Origin: CAZKVJ01 sp964556225
GTDB taxonomy: Bacteria > Actinomycetota > Acidimicrobiia > Acidimicrobiales > Ilumatobacteraceae
Reading direction: 5' to 3'
Assembly: GCA_964556225.1 (NCBI GenBank)
Contig: CAZKVJ010000018.1
Coordinates: forward strand, 1 to 64,000
DNA length: 64,000 bases
Shown: positions 1 through 8,642 of the stretch, one piece after another
How the letters are laid out: each line of letters opens with the position of its first letter
Numbering within the stretch: the stretch's first letter is position 1
Translations under genes and position numbers: made by a program
Notes under the pieces: model-generated
Seen by the model: the letters and a program-made list of their open reading frames with translations, nothing else
Told to the model about the DNA's origin: nothing
Databases searched by the model: none

Positions 1-592
1 TCGTCGTCGTCGGGGCCGTGGTCGTGGTGGTCGCGGTGCTGGTGGTGGTCGTCGGGGCCGTGGTCGTGGTGGTGGTGGTGGTGGTGGTCGTCGGGGCCGT
101 GGTCGTGGTGGTCGATCCGAACGTGCACGGGGGGTGGCTCAGCACGAAGTTGTTGTACCCGGTGACCCGGGTGCCCTGCGGCCACGCCATGGACGCCGAG
201 ACGGGAGAGACCGTGCCGTACTGGTGGTCGGCGGTGCCGAGGAAGTGGGCGGTCTGGCCGCTCATCTCCTGCCAGAGCGCGGTGCCGCTGGTGCCGTCGG
301 AGAACGAGATGACGATCGCCCCGAAGTCGCCGGCGTTCAGCAGGTTGGGGGCGACGGTGGCCGTGATGCCGTTCATGACGAAGTGCCAGCCGTCGCGGTT
401 CGGGTCGCAGCCCTTGTTCGGCGGGTCCGGCACCGTCCACGGCAGGTTCTCCACGGTGGCGGTGGCCTCGAGCGCGTAGGGCGCCACCGCCGGCGCCGTC
501 TCGGCGCTCGAGATCGCCGGCAGCACCCCGGAGGTCAGCATCACCGTTCCGGCGGTGAGCAGCAGCCCACCGAGCACCTTGCGCGCGACCAT
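1..592 (-). CDS. Secreted protein with Thr-rich tail (C-terminus cut by window edge)
   Basis: The start is ATG at 592, preceded by a strong AGGGAGG Shine-Dalgarno. The first 30 or so residues form a signal peptide (MVARK, then a hydrophobic run, then SSAETA). The mature part is a globular domain of about 120 residues with two cysteines (in NKGCDP and PPCTF) that could form a disulphide. After about residue 158 the protein becomes almost pure threonine interrupted by Ala-Pro, and it is still Thr-rich when it leaves the window. I do not recognise the globular domain. Thr/Pro tails of this kind usually act as extended, often glycosylated cell-wall spacers, so an extracellular anchored protein is the inference. 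It is transcribed away from the complex I operon and has its own promoter. Confidence 0.75.
   Translation of the reverse strand, partial: MVARKVLGGLLLTAGTVMLTSGVLPAISSAETAPAVAPYALEATATVENLPWTVPDPPNKGCDPNRDGWHFVMNGITATVAPNLLNAGDFGAIVISFSDGTSGTALWQEMSGQTAHFLGTADHQYGTVSPVSASMAWPQGTRVTGYNNFVLSHPPCTFGSTTTTTAPTTTTTTTTTTTAPTTTTSTATTTTTAPTTT
7..113. repeat. Tandem 26-bp repeat encoding Thr/Ala-Pro tract
   Basis: A 26-bp unit is present three times, at 7-32, 49-74 and 88-113, separated by runs of ggt/gtc triplets. On the minus strand it encodes repeated Thr with one Ala-Pro per unit. The plus-strand reading, poly-valine, is a shadow. Such tracts are prone to copy-number change. Confidence 0.8.
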
Positions 593-614
593 CGGAACCT
601 CCCTGAACGGGTCA

Positions 615-658
615 CCACTGACAGTGGCCACCCTAAGGCGCGGAAGGCGGCGCCACAA
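615..658 (-). promoter_or_regulatory. Promoter of the secreted protein with a palindrome at the start site
   Basis: Reading the minus strand, TTGTGG (658-653) and TAGGGT (635-630) are spaced by 17 bp, a good -35/-10 pair. Immediately downstream, over the expected start site, lies a 13-bp perfect palindrome, CCACTG-A-CAGTGG (615-627), which could be an operator or a leader hairpin. The ribosome-binding site follows at about 600-606. Confidence 0.5.
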
Positions 659-690
659 GGTACGATCCACCCGCTCCGGTCAAGATCTCA

Positions 691-1743
691 TCAACCCTTG
701 ACCCACGACACCGCCGTGAACCCGCCCAGCCCGGCCGGATCGCACAGCGCCTCGGCCTCGCGCACCCGGCTGCGCATCCGCATCGCCTCCAGGTCGGGGT
801 GGGCCGCGTTCGCCTCCCAGTGACGGCGACCCTCGGCGACCAGCTCGTCGATCCCGTATCGGGCCAGCAGCTGGGCCTGGGTGCGCACCCAGTCGGGCTC
901 ACCCACCGCCGACACCAGCTGGTCGAGCGCCACCTCGACCGTCAGGTCCTGGTCCCCCGGGTCGTCGAGGTAGTGCCCACCCCGGCCGTGGCCGCGATAT
1001 GTCCGCAGCCACTCCCGCCACGGGCGCTGCACCATCTCGGTGGTCGTGGCGACGGCGTAGTCGATCACCACCACCCGTCCTCGACCGAGCCGCGACAGGG
1101 CGTCGTGCACCCATGCGGCGGCTGCTCGCTCCAGGGCCAGGCGGGCGCCGTGGGGCGGCCGGTCCGGCAGCACCACCCCGGCCAGCCCGCCGGGGTCGAG
1201 CGCGGGCCCCAGCACCTCGGCGAAGCTCCCGTCGGGCCGTCGCACCACGTACGCCTCCCGCCAACCGCTGTCGTGCACCAAGAGCGCCACCGGCAGGTTG
1301 TCGAGCAGCTCGTTCGCCAGCACCACCCCCTCGAACGGTCCCGGTGGCAGGTCCGCCCGCGACTCGACGCCGGCCGGGTGCATGGCCCGCTGGGCCTCGG
1401 CCACCTCGACCGCGACGTAGCGCAGCGCGCTCGCGCACCGCGGCGCCGCGGCGAGGACCGAGCGAGCGAGCGTCCCCGGACCGGCCCCGGCATCGACCAC
1501 GGTGTACGGGTCGGGGCGCCCGAGCTCGTCCCACCAGCCGTCGAGGGCCCGGGCCACGACGGTCCCGAAGAGCGGACCGACCTCGGGCGAGGTCAGGAAG
1601 TCGCCGCGCCGGCCGGCGCGCCCGGACCCAGAGGTGTAGAAGCCACCGTCGCCGTAGAGCGCGAGCGCCATGAAGCGCTCGAAGGGGATGGCGCCGCCGG
1701 CGCCGGCGATCGCCCGGGCGACGGCCTCAGCCGCCGAAGGCAC
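691..1743 (-). CDS. midA: MidA/NDUFAF7-family class I SAM-dependent methyltransferase
   Basis: This is a 350-residue protein of the COG1565 family. It shows the family opening (IPFERFMALALYGDGGFYTS), then RGDFLTSPEVGPLFG, the SAM-binding motif VVDAGAGPGTL near residue 85, and VVLANELLDNLPV. The mitochondrial homologue NDUFAF7 symmetrically dimethylates one arginine of the 49-kDa complex I subunit (the NuoD homologue) and is needed for assembly. Here the gene is the last of the complex I operon, and its start overlaps the end of nuoN by 17 bp, so translational coupling is likely. The neighbouring NuoD (9715-10887) carries the matching HRG arginine, while the second NuoD in this window does not. 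A role as an assembly methyltransferase for this complex I is therefore a supported inference. The family assignment itself is firm. Confidence 0.9.
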   Translation of the reverse strand: MPSAAEAVARAIAGAGGAIPFERFMALALYGDGGFYTSGSGRAGRRGDFLTSPEVGPLFGTVVARALDGWWDELGRPDPYTVVDAGAGPGTLARSVLAAAPRCASALRYVAVEVAEAQRAMHPAGVESRADLPPGPFEGVVLANELLDNLPVALLVHDSGWREAYVVRRPDGSFAEVLGPALDPGGLAGVVLPDRPPHGARLALERAAAAWVHDALSRLGRGRVVVIDYAVATTTEMVQRPWREWLRTYRGHGRGGHYLDDPGDQDLTVEVALDQLVSAVGEPDWVRTQAQLLARYGIDELVAEGRRHWEANAAHPDLEAMRMRSRVREAEALCDPAGLGGFTAVSWVKG

Positions 1744-3262
1744 CGGTCAGGTCGGAGAGGTCGCCGAACCGGGTGACGATCCCGGGGAACACACCGAACG
1801 CGATGGTCGCCGCGAAGGTGATCCCGAGGGAGGCGACGAGTGGACCCGGCACTCGCAGCGGCCGGGTGTCGGCGCCCTCGGGCACGGGCGCCATCCACAT
1901 CTCGCGCATGACCCGCCCGTAGTACCCGAACGCCACCACCGAGTTCACCGCGCCGATGACCGCCAGCACGTAGGCCCAGGTGGAGCCGGCGTCGAGCACG
2001 GCCGTGAAGGCGGTGAACTTGCCGATCCACCCAGCCAGCGGCGGCACCCCGGCCAGCGACGCCAGGAACACCGTCATCAGCGCCGCCAGCCCCGGGGCGT
2101 ACGAGAACAGCCCGCCGTAGCTGGCGATCTCGCCGCTGCCGGTGCGGCGGCTGACCGCCAGCACCACGGCGAAGGCGCCGAGGTTCGTGGCCGCGTAGAC
2201 CAGCAGGTACACCACCACGGACTGCAGCGCCGCGGCCGCCGCACCGCCCGTGGCCGCGACGGCGAGCGGCATCAGGATGAACCCACCCTGGCTGATGGAG
2301 GAGTACGCCAGCATCCGCACGATGTTCGTCTGGCGCAGCGCGAACAGGTTGCCGACGGTCATCGTGAGCGCCGACAGCACCCAGAGCAACGGCTGCCACA
2401 CGTCGCCCCCCTGGGGGAAGGCGATGTAGATCAGCGTCACCAGCGCCACGAAGCCCGCCGCCTTCGACGCCACCGACAAGAAGGCGGTGATCGGGGTGGG
2501 CGCGCCCTCGTACACGTCGGGTGCCCACTGGTGGAACGGCACGGCCGACACCTTGAACGCGAAGCCGACGAGCACGAAGACGATCGCCAGCGCGGACACG
2601 GCCGAGAACTGGCCCTCGACGGTCAGCGACCGGCCGATGTCGGTGAGCAGCGTGGTGCCGGTGACGCCGTACAGCAGCGACATCCCGTACAGCATCACCG
2701 CCGAGGCGAACACGCCGAGCAGGTAGTACTTCACGCCCGCCTCGTTGCTGCGGGCGGAGCGCTTGCGCCACGCCGCCAGCATGTAGACGGGGATCGACAA
2801 GAGCTCCAAGGCGACGAAGATGCTGATCAGGTCGCGGCTGGAGGTCATCATCACCATGCCGAGCACGCTCGAGAGCAGCAGCAGGTAGTACTCGCCCTCG
2901 TAGTAGTCGCCCTCCTCGACGTAGGTGGTGGAGAGCAGCACCACCACGTAGCCGACCAGGAGGAACAGCGCCTTCAACGTGAGGCTGTACTCGTCGATGA
3001 CGTACCGGCCGCCGAACAGCTCACGGGTGTAGGGCTCGTCGACCGCCAGCGTCATCACGGGGACCAGCGCGGCGAGCAGGACCACACCGGTGAACGCCGC
3101 CGTGAGCCACTTGCTCTGGCGCTCCGTGTTGACCTCGATGAGGAGCAGCAGGAACAGCCCGACACCCAGGATGAGCTCCGGTGCCAAGGCGTGGTAGTCG
3201 ATGTCGGGCGCGGTCCAGCCCGTGGCCTGGCCCACCAGCGCGTTCGACAGGGCGGACAGCAC
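1727..3262 (-). CDS. nuoN: NADH-quinone oxidoreductase subunit N (complex I operon 1)
   Basis: This 511-residue polytopic protein is of the Mrp-antiporter type. Key family signatures are visible: VALELLSIPVYMLAAW with the conserved TM5 glutamate, FKVSAVPFHQWAPDVYEGAP with the central lysine, and MLAYSSISQGG in the later half-channel. It is one of three proton-pumping modules (L, M, N) of the membrane arm. The gene follows nuoM with a 3-bp gap and overlaps midA. A second, clearly different copy lies at 17170-18693 (it reads FHMWAPDVYQGAP at the same site), so the two operons are not a recent duplication. Confidence 0.97.
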   Translation of the reverse strand: MLSALSNALVGQATGWTAPDIDYHALAPELILGVGLFLLLLIEVNTERQSKWLTAAFTGVVLLAALVPVMTLAVDEPYTRELFGGRYVIDEYSLTLKALFLLVGYVVVLLSTTYVEEGDYYEGEYYLLLLSSVLGMVMMTSSRDLISIFVALELLSIPVYMLAAWRKRSARSNEAGVKYYLLGVFASAVMLYGMSLLYGVTGTTLLTDIGRSLTVEGQFSAVSALAIVFVLVGFAFKVSAVPFHQWAPDVYEGAPTPITAFLSVASKAAGFVALVTLIYIAFPQGGDVWQPLLWVLSALTMTVGNLFALRQTNIVRMLAYSSISQGGFILMPLAVAATGGAAAAALQSVVVYLLVYAATNLGAFAVVLAVSRRTGSGEIASYGGLFSYAPGLAALMTVFLASLAGVPPLAGWIGKFTAFTAVLDAGSTWAYVLAVIGAVNSVVAFGYYGRVMREMWMAPVPEGADTRPLRVPGPLVASLGITFAATIAFGVFPGIVTRFGDLSDLTGAFGG

Positions 3263-3265
3263 CGG

Positions 3266-4843
3266 TCAGCCCCCGAACCCTCGGGTGGCGATCGCGACGC
3301 CGACCTCGACGGCAGGGTTGGTCATCTTGAACAGCAGGTTCGGCACGATGCCGAGCACCAGGATGCCCACGAGGAACGGCGTCCAGGCCACCCACTCGTA
3401 GACGTTCACGTCGTGGACGTCGTCGCCCGCGTCGTGGTGGTCGTTCGCGGCAGCACCGACGCTGTGAGCCACGTGCACCTTCGGCTCGCCCATGGCCGTG
3501 CGTTGGAAGAGCCACAGGAGGTAGCCCGCGGCGAGCACGGTGCCCAGCGCAGCGATCACCATCAACGTGCGGAACAGCTCGACGGACAGCACCGGCGCCG
3601 GCTGGTAGGCCGACAGGATCGCCGGGAACTCGCCCCAGAACCCGGCCAGGCCGGGCAGGCCGAGCGAGGCCATGGCGCAGAACCCGAAGATCCAGCCCAG
3701 CTTCGGCGTCGTCTTGAGCATCCCGCCGAGGTCGGAGATCTGCAGGGTGTGCCAGCGCTCCTTCACGCTGCCGGCGATGAAGAAGAGCATGCCGGTGATG
3801 AGACCGTGGGCGACCATGCCGAACACGGCGGCGTTCCAGCCGAACTCGGTCATGGTGGCGATGCCCAGCATGACGAAGCCCATGTGGGCCACGGACGAGA
3901 AGGCGATGAGGCGCTTCATGTCCGACTGGGCGAGGCACCCGAGCGCGCCGTAGATGATGCCCACCACGGCGAGGATGCCGATCACCGGCGCCCACTCCTT
4001 GGCGGCGAAGGGCAGCGCGGGCATGGCGATACGGATGAAGCCGTACGTGCCGAGCTTCAGGAGGATCGCGGCCAGGATCACCGAGCCGGCGGTGGGCGCC
4101 TGGGTGTGGGCGTCGGGGAGCCACGTGTGGAACGGGAACATCGGCACCTTGACGGCGAAGCCGATGAACATCCCGGCGAAGATCCACATCTGCGCGGTGT
4201 GGCTGATGCCGGCGCCCGCATCGACCAGGAAGGGGATGCTGAAGCTCTCCGCCCCGGTCTTGAAGAACAGCGCCAGGAACGCGACCAGCATCAGCGCCGA
4301 GCCGAACATCGTGTAGAGGAAGAACTTCAGCGACGCGTACTGGCGTTGCTCGCCGCCCCAGACGCCGATCATGAAGTACATCGGCAAGAGGACGAGCTCG
4401 AAGAACACGAAGAACAGGATCAGGTCCTGGGCGATGAAGGTGCCCGCCATGCCGACCTGCAGCACGAGCATCAGCATCAGGAACGCCTTCGGGTTCCCCG
4501 GAGCCGGGATGTGGTCGAGGCTGTACACCATCACCAGGAAGGTGACGAGCATCGACAGCACATAGAGCGGCAGGCTGATCCCGTCGACGCCGATCGTGTA
4601 CCCGGACTTGAGCGGGGGGATCCACTCGGTGTTCGCGAAGAACTGCAGCGTGCCGGCCTGGTCGTAGTCGAACTGGGTGAGGGTGTAGATGCCGACTGCC
4701 AGCGTGGCGCCGGCGGTCACCAGCGCGATCAGCTTGTGGGTTGCCTCGTCGCGCCGGGGCACGAACAGCATCACCACCACGCCGACGAGCGGGAGGAAGG
4801 TGCCGACGGTCAGCACCCAGTTCTGGTCGCGGAGAACGTTCAT
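3266..4843 (-). CDS. nuoM: NADH-quinone oxidoreductase subunit M (complex I operon 1)
   Basis: This 525-residue antiporter-like membrane subunit has the NuoM signatures FFELVLLPMYFMIGVWGG (TM5 glutamate), FAVKVPMFPFHTWLPDAH (central lysine) and MKRLIAFSSVAHMGF. A short hydrophilic loop near the C-terminus is rich in His and Asp (NDHHDAGDDVHDV), similar in character to the larger insert in the neighbouring NuoL. It is not in the second NuoM of this window. The ATG start lies 12 bp after the nuoL stop and the gene is 3 bp from nuoN. Confidence 0.97.
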   Translation of the reverse strand: MNVLRDQNWVLTVGTFLPLVGVVVMLFVPRRDEATHKLIALVTAGATLAVGIYTLTQFDYDQAGTLQFFANTEWIPPLKSGYTIGVDGISLPLYVLSMLVTFLVMVYSLDHIPAPGNPKAFLMLMLVLQVGMAGTFIAQDLILFFVFFELVLLPMYFMIGVWGGEQRQYASLKFFLYTMFGSALMLVAFLALFFKTGAESFSIPFLVDAGAGISHTAQMWIFAGMFIGFAVKVPMFPFHTWLPDAHTQAPTAGSVILAAILLKLGTYGFIRIAMPALPFAAKEWAPVIGILAVVGIIYGALGCLAQSDMKRLIAFSSVAHMGFVMLGIATMTEFGWNAAVFGMVAHGLITGMLFFIAGSVKERWHTLQISDLGGMLKTTPKLGWIFGFCAMASLGLPGLAGFWGEFPAILSAYQPAPVLSVELFRTLMVIAALGTVLAAGYLLWLFQRTAMGEPKVHVAHSVGAAANDHHDAGDDVHDVNVYEWVAWTPFLVGILVLGIVPNLLFKMTNPAVEVGVAIATRGFGG

Positions 4844-4855
4844 CCCGAATGGCTC

Positions 4856-7321
4856 CTAGGTGTTGATGAGGACGAGCACCAGCGCGCCGACCGCGGCGGC
4901 GCTGAACAGCAGTGCTCCGTATTGGCTGACCTTGCCGGACTGCGTGGGACGCAGCACCTCGCCGGACTCCTCGGCGACCGCGCCGATGCCGTTGACGGTG
5001 CCGTCGACCACTCGCTGGTCCACGTTGCGGTACACCCAGCGCCCGACGTCGCGCGTGACCCGCCCGGCGGTGTTCACGACGGCGTCGATGACGTGCTGGT
5101 TGATCCAGTAGGCGACCTGGGCGATGGGGTGGGCGGTGGCGTGGGCCACGCCGTCCCAGGCGTCGTCGAGGTAGTACTTGCGGCGCAGGAACCGGTACCC
5201 GACCCCGAGTGGCCGGACACGGTCGGTGAGGCCGACCAGGGCACCCGAGCGCTTGGTGTAGAGGGCGACGCTCGCGAACCAGCCGACGAGGATGCCGGCC
5301 ACGGCGAGCCCGAGGGAGATGAGCGCCTTGCTCCACTTGAAGCTGGCGTGGGAGATCTCCGGGAAGAAGCAGTAGCCCTCCTCCGGCGGCGTGTACCCGC
5401 ATCCCTCGGCGGCGGCCTCGCCCTCTGTCTCCTCCTCGGCCGGGACCACGGCGCGCAGGCCCTCGCCGGGGCCGCCGGCGACGAACTCGGTGTCGACGAC
5501 CACGACGGGAGAGGGCTCGACGTAGGTCTTGAAGCGCTCCCAGCGCTCACCGAAGGGCACCGCGTTCGTGAGGCCGGCCACGATGGCGAGGAACGACAGG
5601 ATCACGACCGGCACCAGGATCAGCGGGCCGGACTCATGCGGGCCGTGGTGCTCGGCGTGGGCGTGGTCGTCGGCCCCGTGACCGTGGTCGCCGTGATCGA
5701 CGACATCGTGCACGTCGACGGCGTCGTGCGCGTGCGCGGCGTCGGCACCGGCGAGCGCCGGCGCCATGCCCGCCTCGTCATGGGCGGCTTCGTGCGCCTC
5801 ACCGCCGGCCGCCGCTCCCCGGGGCTCGCCGAAGAACGTGAGGTACGTCGCCCGGGTCATGTACGCCGCGGTCATGAACGCGCCGACCAGCGCCACGATC
5901 ATGAACACGCCGTAGCCGTTGTGGCCCACGTTGTCGATGATCTCGTCCTTGGAGAAGAAGCCGGCCAGGGGGAAGATGCCGGCCAGGGCGAGCGAGCAGA
6001 CGATCCAGCACGTCGCCGTGATGGGCATCTTCCTGGCCAGGCCGCCCATGTCCTTGCGCATGTCGAAGCTGTGGTGGGAGCCGCTGTGGCTGACCGAGCC
6101 GGCCCCGAGGAACAGCCCGGCCTTGAAGTAGGCGTGGGTGAAGATGTGGAACACGGCCGGCAGCCACGCGCCCGCGCCGAGGCCCAGCATCATGTAGCCG
6201 AGCTGGCTGATGGTGGAGTAGGCGAGCACCTTCTTGATGTCGTCCTGCACGAAGGCGAGCGCGGCGGCGATCACGATGGTGATGGCGGCAATGACGGTGA
6301 TGAAGTTCACCGCCCCGTCGGTGATGCCCATCCCCTCCCAGAACACCGGGTACAGCCGGGCCACCAGGAACACACCGGCGACGACCATCGTGGAGGAGTG
6401 CAGCAGCGACGACACCGGGGTCGGGCCGGCCATGGCATCGGGGAGCCAGGTGTGCAGCGGGAACTGGCCGCTCTTGCCGATGGCGGCGCAGAACAGGGCG
6501 ACGGCGCCCATCGTGATGGCGGTGGAGCTGGCCGTGCCCGACAGCGCCCATGCCTGGATGCCCTCGATGCTGAAGCCCGACACCCCGAAGTTCTCCTGGG
6601 TGAAGCCGTTGGCGCTGAAGAAGATGATCGACGTGCCCACCAGCAGGCCGATGTCGCCGACGCGCACGGTGTAGAAGGCCTTCAACGCGGAGCGGCTGTT
6701 GTAGTCCTCCTCCCACCAGTGCCCGATGAGCATGAACGAGCACAGGCCCATGATCTCCCAGCCGAGGATGAACTGGACCATGCTCTCGGCGGAGACCATG
6801 CACAGCATCCCGGCGGCGAACAGCGCCAGGGCGGCGAAGAAGCTGGTGAAGCGCCGGTCGCCCCGCATGTACTCGATCGAGTAGATCATCACCAGCGTCG
6901 TGATGAACGACACGACGAACAGCAGCATCACCGACAGGCCGTCGGCCTGGGATCCCCACGTGAAGTCGAACGGGCCGATCTCCCACCACGAGAACCGGGT
7001 GATGACCGGTCGCACGAACGGTTCGGAGTGACCGCCCTCACTGGCCACGAGCGCCCGCCCGAGCCCGCCCAGCCAGCGGCCCGCCGACTCGCCCTCGGCC
7101 CCGTCGACCGAGTCGACCCGCTGGATCCACTGGTACGCGGCGCCGGCCGACATCACCAGCGACGTCACCATCGACAGGATCGCCAGCTCGGCGCCCTTCA
7201 GCGGGAACCGCCGACCGACCAGCATGATCACGAAGAACATGGCCGCCGGGACGAGCGGGATGATGTAGGCGTGCTCGAGGAACCAGCCCGACGAGGCCTC
7301 CTCGGCCAGCACTGAGAACAT
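4856..7321 (-). CDS. nuoL: NADH-quinone oxidoreductase subunit L with His-rich insertion (complex I operon 1)
   Basis: This distal proton-pumping subunit has 821 residues, well above the 610-650 usual for NuoL and the 633 of the second copy. Signatures include GWEIMGLCSFMLIGHWW, GKSGQFPLHTWLPDAMAGP and IKKVLAYSTISQLGYM. The extra length comes from two hydrophilic insertions. Residues about 502-562 are crowded with His, Asp and Ala (AHAHDAVDVHDVVDHGDHGH and more). A second acidic stretch at about 610-660 contains two Cys (EGCGYTPPEEGYC). The C-terminus keeps the long lateral helix and an extra helix. The His-rich loop looks metal-binding, but that is inference. The gene lies 3 bp from nuoK. 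Confidence 0.96.
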   Translation of the reverse strand: MFSVLAEEASSGWFLEHAYIIPLVPAAMFFVIMLVGRRFPLKGAELAILSMVTSLVMSAGAAYQWIQRVDSVDGAEGESAGRWLGGLGRALVASEGGHSEPFVRPVITRFSWWEIGPFDFTWGSQADGLSVMLLFVVSFITTLVMIYSIEYMRGDRRFTSFFAALALFAAGMLCMVSAESMVQFILGWEIMGLCSFMLIGHWWEEDYNSRSALKAFYTVRVGDIGLLVGTSIIFFSANGFTQENFGVSGFSIEGIQAWALSGTASSTAITMGAVALFCAAIGKSGQFPLHTWLPDAMAGPTPVSSLLHSSTMVVAGVFLVARLYPVFWEGMGITDGAVNFITVIAAITIVIAAALAFVQDDIKKVLAYSTISQLGYMMLGLGAGAWLPAVFHIFTHAYFKAGLFLGAGSVSHSGSHHSFDMRKDMGGLARKMPITATCWIVCSLALAGIFPLAGFFSKDEIIDNVGHNGYGVFMIVALVGAFMTAAYMTRATYLTFFGEPRGAAAGGEAHEAAHDEAGMAPALAGADAAHAHDAVDVHDVVDHGDHGHGADDHAHAEHHGPHESGPLILVPVVILSFLAIVAGLTNAVPFGERWERFKTYVEPSPVVVVDTEFVAGGPGEGLRAVVPAEEETEGEAAAEGCGYTPPEEGYCFFPEISHASFKWSKALISLGLAVAGILVGWFASVALYTKRSGALVGLTDRVRPLGVGYRFLRRKYYLDDAWDGVAHATAHPIAQVAYWINQHVIDAVVNTAGRVTRDVGRWVYRNVDQRVVDGTVNGIGAVAEESGEVLRPTQSGKVSQYGALLFSAAAVGALVLVLINT

Positions 7322-7324
7322 CCG

Positions 7325-7636
7325 TCAGCCCTTCATCTCGGAGAGCTCGTCCAGCGCGATGGAGCGCCGGTTGCGGTACACGAGGATCACCATCGCCAGC
7401 CCGACGCCGACCTCGGCCGCGGCGATCGCGATGATGAACAGCGCGAACACGTTGCCGGTGGCGGCCACCTCGACCGACGAGGACCGCAGCGCGAACGCCA
7501 GCAGGTTCAGGTTCACCGAGTTCAAGATGAGCTCGACGGACATGAGCACCAGCACGGCGTTGCGCCGGGCGATGACGCCGTACACGCCGATGCAGAACAG
7601 GGTCGCTGCGAGCAGGAGGAACTGGTTGACCAGCAC
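7325..7636 (-). CDS. nuoK: NADH-quinone oxidoreductase subunit K (complex I operon 1)
   Basis: This 103-residue, three-helix subunit starts at GTG 7636, preceded by GAGGGGG at a suitable distance, which rules out the much longer in-frame reading upstream. It has the conserved buried glutamates in SVELILNSVNLNLLAF and AAAEVGVGLAMVILVYR. The size matches the family (about 100 residues). It sits 11 bp after nuoJ and 3 bp before nuoL and forms part of the proton path at the root of the membrane arm. Confidence 0.95.
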   Translation of the reverse strand: MLVNQFLLLAATLFCIGVYGVIARRNAVLVLMSVELILNSVNLNLLAFALRSSSVEVAATGNVFALFIIAIAAAEVGVGLAMVILVYRNRRSIALDELSEMKG

Positions 7637-7647
7637 GAGCGGCCCCC

Positions 7648-8142
7648 TCAGTCCTTGCGCGCCAGGACGATGGCGCCGATGACGGCGGCGACGAGCAGGA
7701 ACGACAACCCGAAGAACGGGATGAGGTACGGGCCGAGGATCTCGTCGGAGATGGCACGCACCGAGACGACGGCAGCGTCGTCGGGGAGCTCTTCGTCCTC
7801 GAACGAGCTGATCAGCGCCACGGACATGGCGGCGAGCAGCACCACGGCGACGGGGATGCCGAGCACCCAGCGCTGGTTGTTCAGGTCCTGTTCCTTGCCG
7901 AGCTTGGCCCGGGTGAGCATCGTGCCGAACAGGAACAGCACCATCACCGCACCCACGTACACGAGGATCTGGGTGATGCCGACGAACTCGGCCGTGAGAA
8001 GGATGTACTGCGCCGCGGCGCCGCTCAGCACCAGCACCAACCACAGCGCGGCGTGGACCACGTTGTGCACCGTGACCACCCGGACCGCCCCCACCACCAT
8101 GATGGCGGCGATGATCCCGAACGCGAGGTTCTGGGCGACCAT
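7648..8142 (-). CDS. nuoJ: NADH-quinone oxidoreductase subunit J (complex I operon 1)
   Basis: This 164-residue membrane subunit starts at ATG 8142, which shares one base with the nuoI stop (TGATG). An in-frame start further upstream would run through the end of nuoI and is unlikely. It has five hydrophobic segments and the family signature ILVYVGAVMVLFLFGTML, the pi-bulge helix region. It is followed by nuoK after 11 bp. Confidence 0.94.
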   Translation of the reverse strand: MVAQNLAFGIIAAIMVVGAVRVVTVHNVVHAALWLVLVLSGAAAQYILLTAEFVGITQILVYVGAVMVLFLFGTMLTRAKLGKEQDLNNQRWVLGIPVAVVLLAAMSVALISSFEDEELPDDAAVVSVRAISDEILGPYLIPFFGLSFLLVAAVIGAIVLARKD

Positions 8143-8642
8143 CACTTCTTGCCCTTCTTCTCGGCGCCCGCCTCGAGCTCGGGCGCTTCGGGCACGGTCT
8201 CCATCCACTCACCCAGGCGGGTCTTGTCGTGGAGCAGGTCGGCGATGCGCACCTCGCTGTACTCGTACTCGGGGCTCCAGAACAGGGCGTCGAACGGGCA
8301 CACCTCGACGCAGATGCCGCAGTACATGCACAGCGCGTAGTCGATGTCGAAGCGGTCGAGCGCGTTGACCTGGCGAGGCTTGCCACCGGCGCGACGCGGC
8401 GGCGCCAGCTCCTTGTGGGCCTCGATGTAGATGCACCAGTCCGGGCAGGAGCGGCTGCACAGCATGCACGCCGTGCAGTTGTCCTCCTTGAGCGCGATCA
8501 CCCCGCGGGCCCGCAGCGGGGGGGCCTCCTTCTCGTGCGGGTACTGCACCGTGTTGGCGCCCTTGGTGACCGTGGTCATCAGCGTGCTGAAGGTGACACC
8601 GAGACCCTTGACGAGACCGGGCACCTTGGGACGGCCGGGCAT
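8142..8642 (-). CDS. nuoI: NADH-quinone oxidoreductase subunit I, 2[4Fe-4S] (complex I operon 1)
   Basis: This 166-residue iron-sulphur subunit carries two complete cluster motifs, CTACMLCSRSCP and CMYCGICVEVCP (N6a and N6b). It has the N-terminal amphipathic region that lies on the membrane, and ends in a basic KKGKK tail. In 11-subunit complexes that lack the NADH module, NuoI is the likely entry point for electrons from a ferredoxin-type donor, as in chloroplast NDH. Whether that applies here is inference from the missing nuoEFG. It overlaps nuoH and nuoJ by one base each. Confidence 0.96.
   Translation of the reverse strand: MPGRPKVPGLVKGLGVTFSTLMTTVTKGANTVQYPHEKEAPPLRARGVIALKEDNCTACMLCSRSCPDWCIYIEAHKELAPPRRAGGKPRQVNALDRFDIDYALCMYCGICVEVCPFDALFWSPEYEYSEVRIADLLHDKTRLGEWMETVPEAPELEAGAEKKGKK

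Noticed and set aside
1..113. CRISPR-like array in the repeated start of the window
   Set aside because: The spacers are triplet runs of differing length rather than unique sequence, and the tract is in frame inside a protein.
18..479. Plus-strand frame starting with poly-valine
   Set aside because: It is the reverse reading of the Thr tail and the secreted protein on the minus strand, which has a signal peptide, ribosome site and promoter.
1670..7315. 1881-codon plus-strand open frame
   Set aside because: It is antisense to nuoN, nuoM and nuoL, whose products are unmistakable. The open frame is a result of high GC codon bias, and its His/Glu/Gln/Arg-rich product has no sensible composition.
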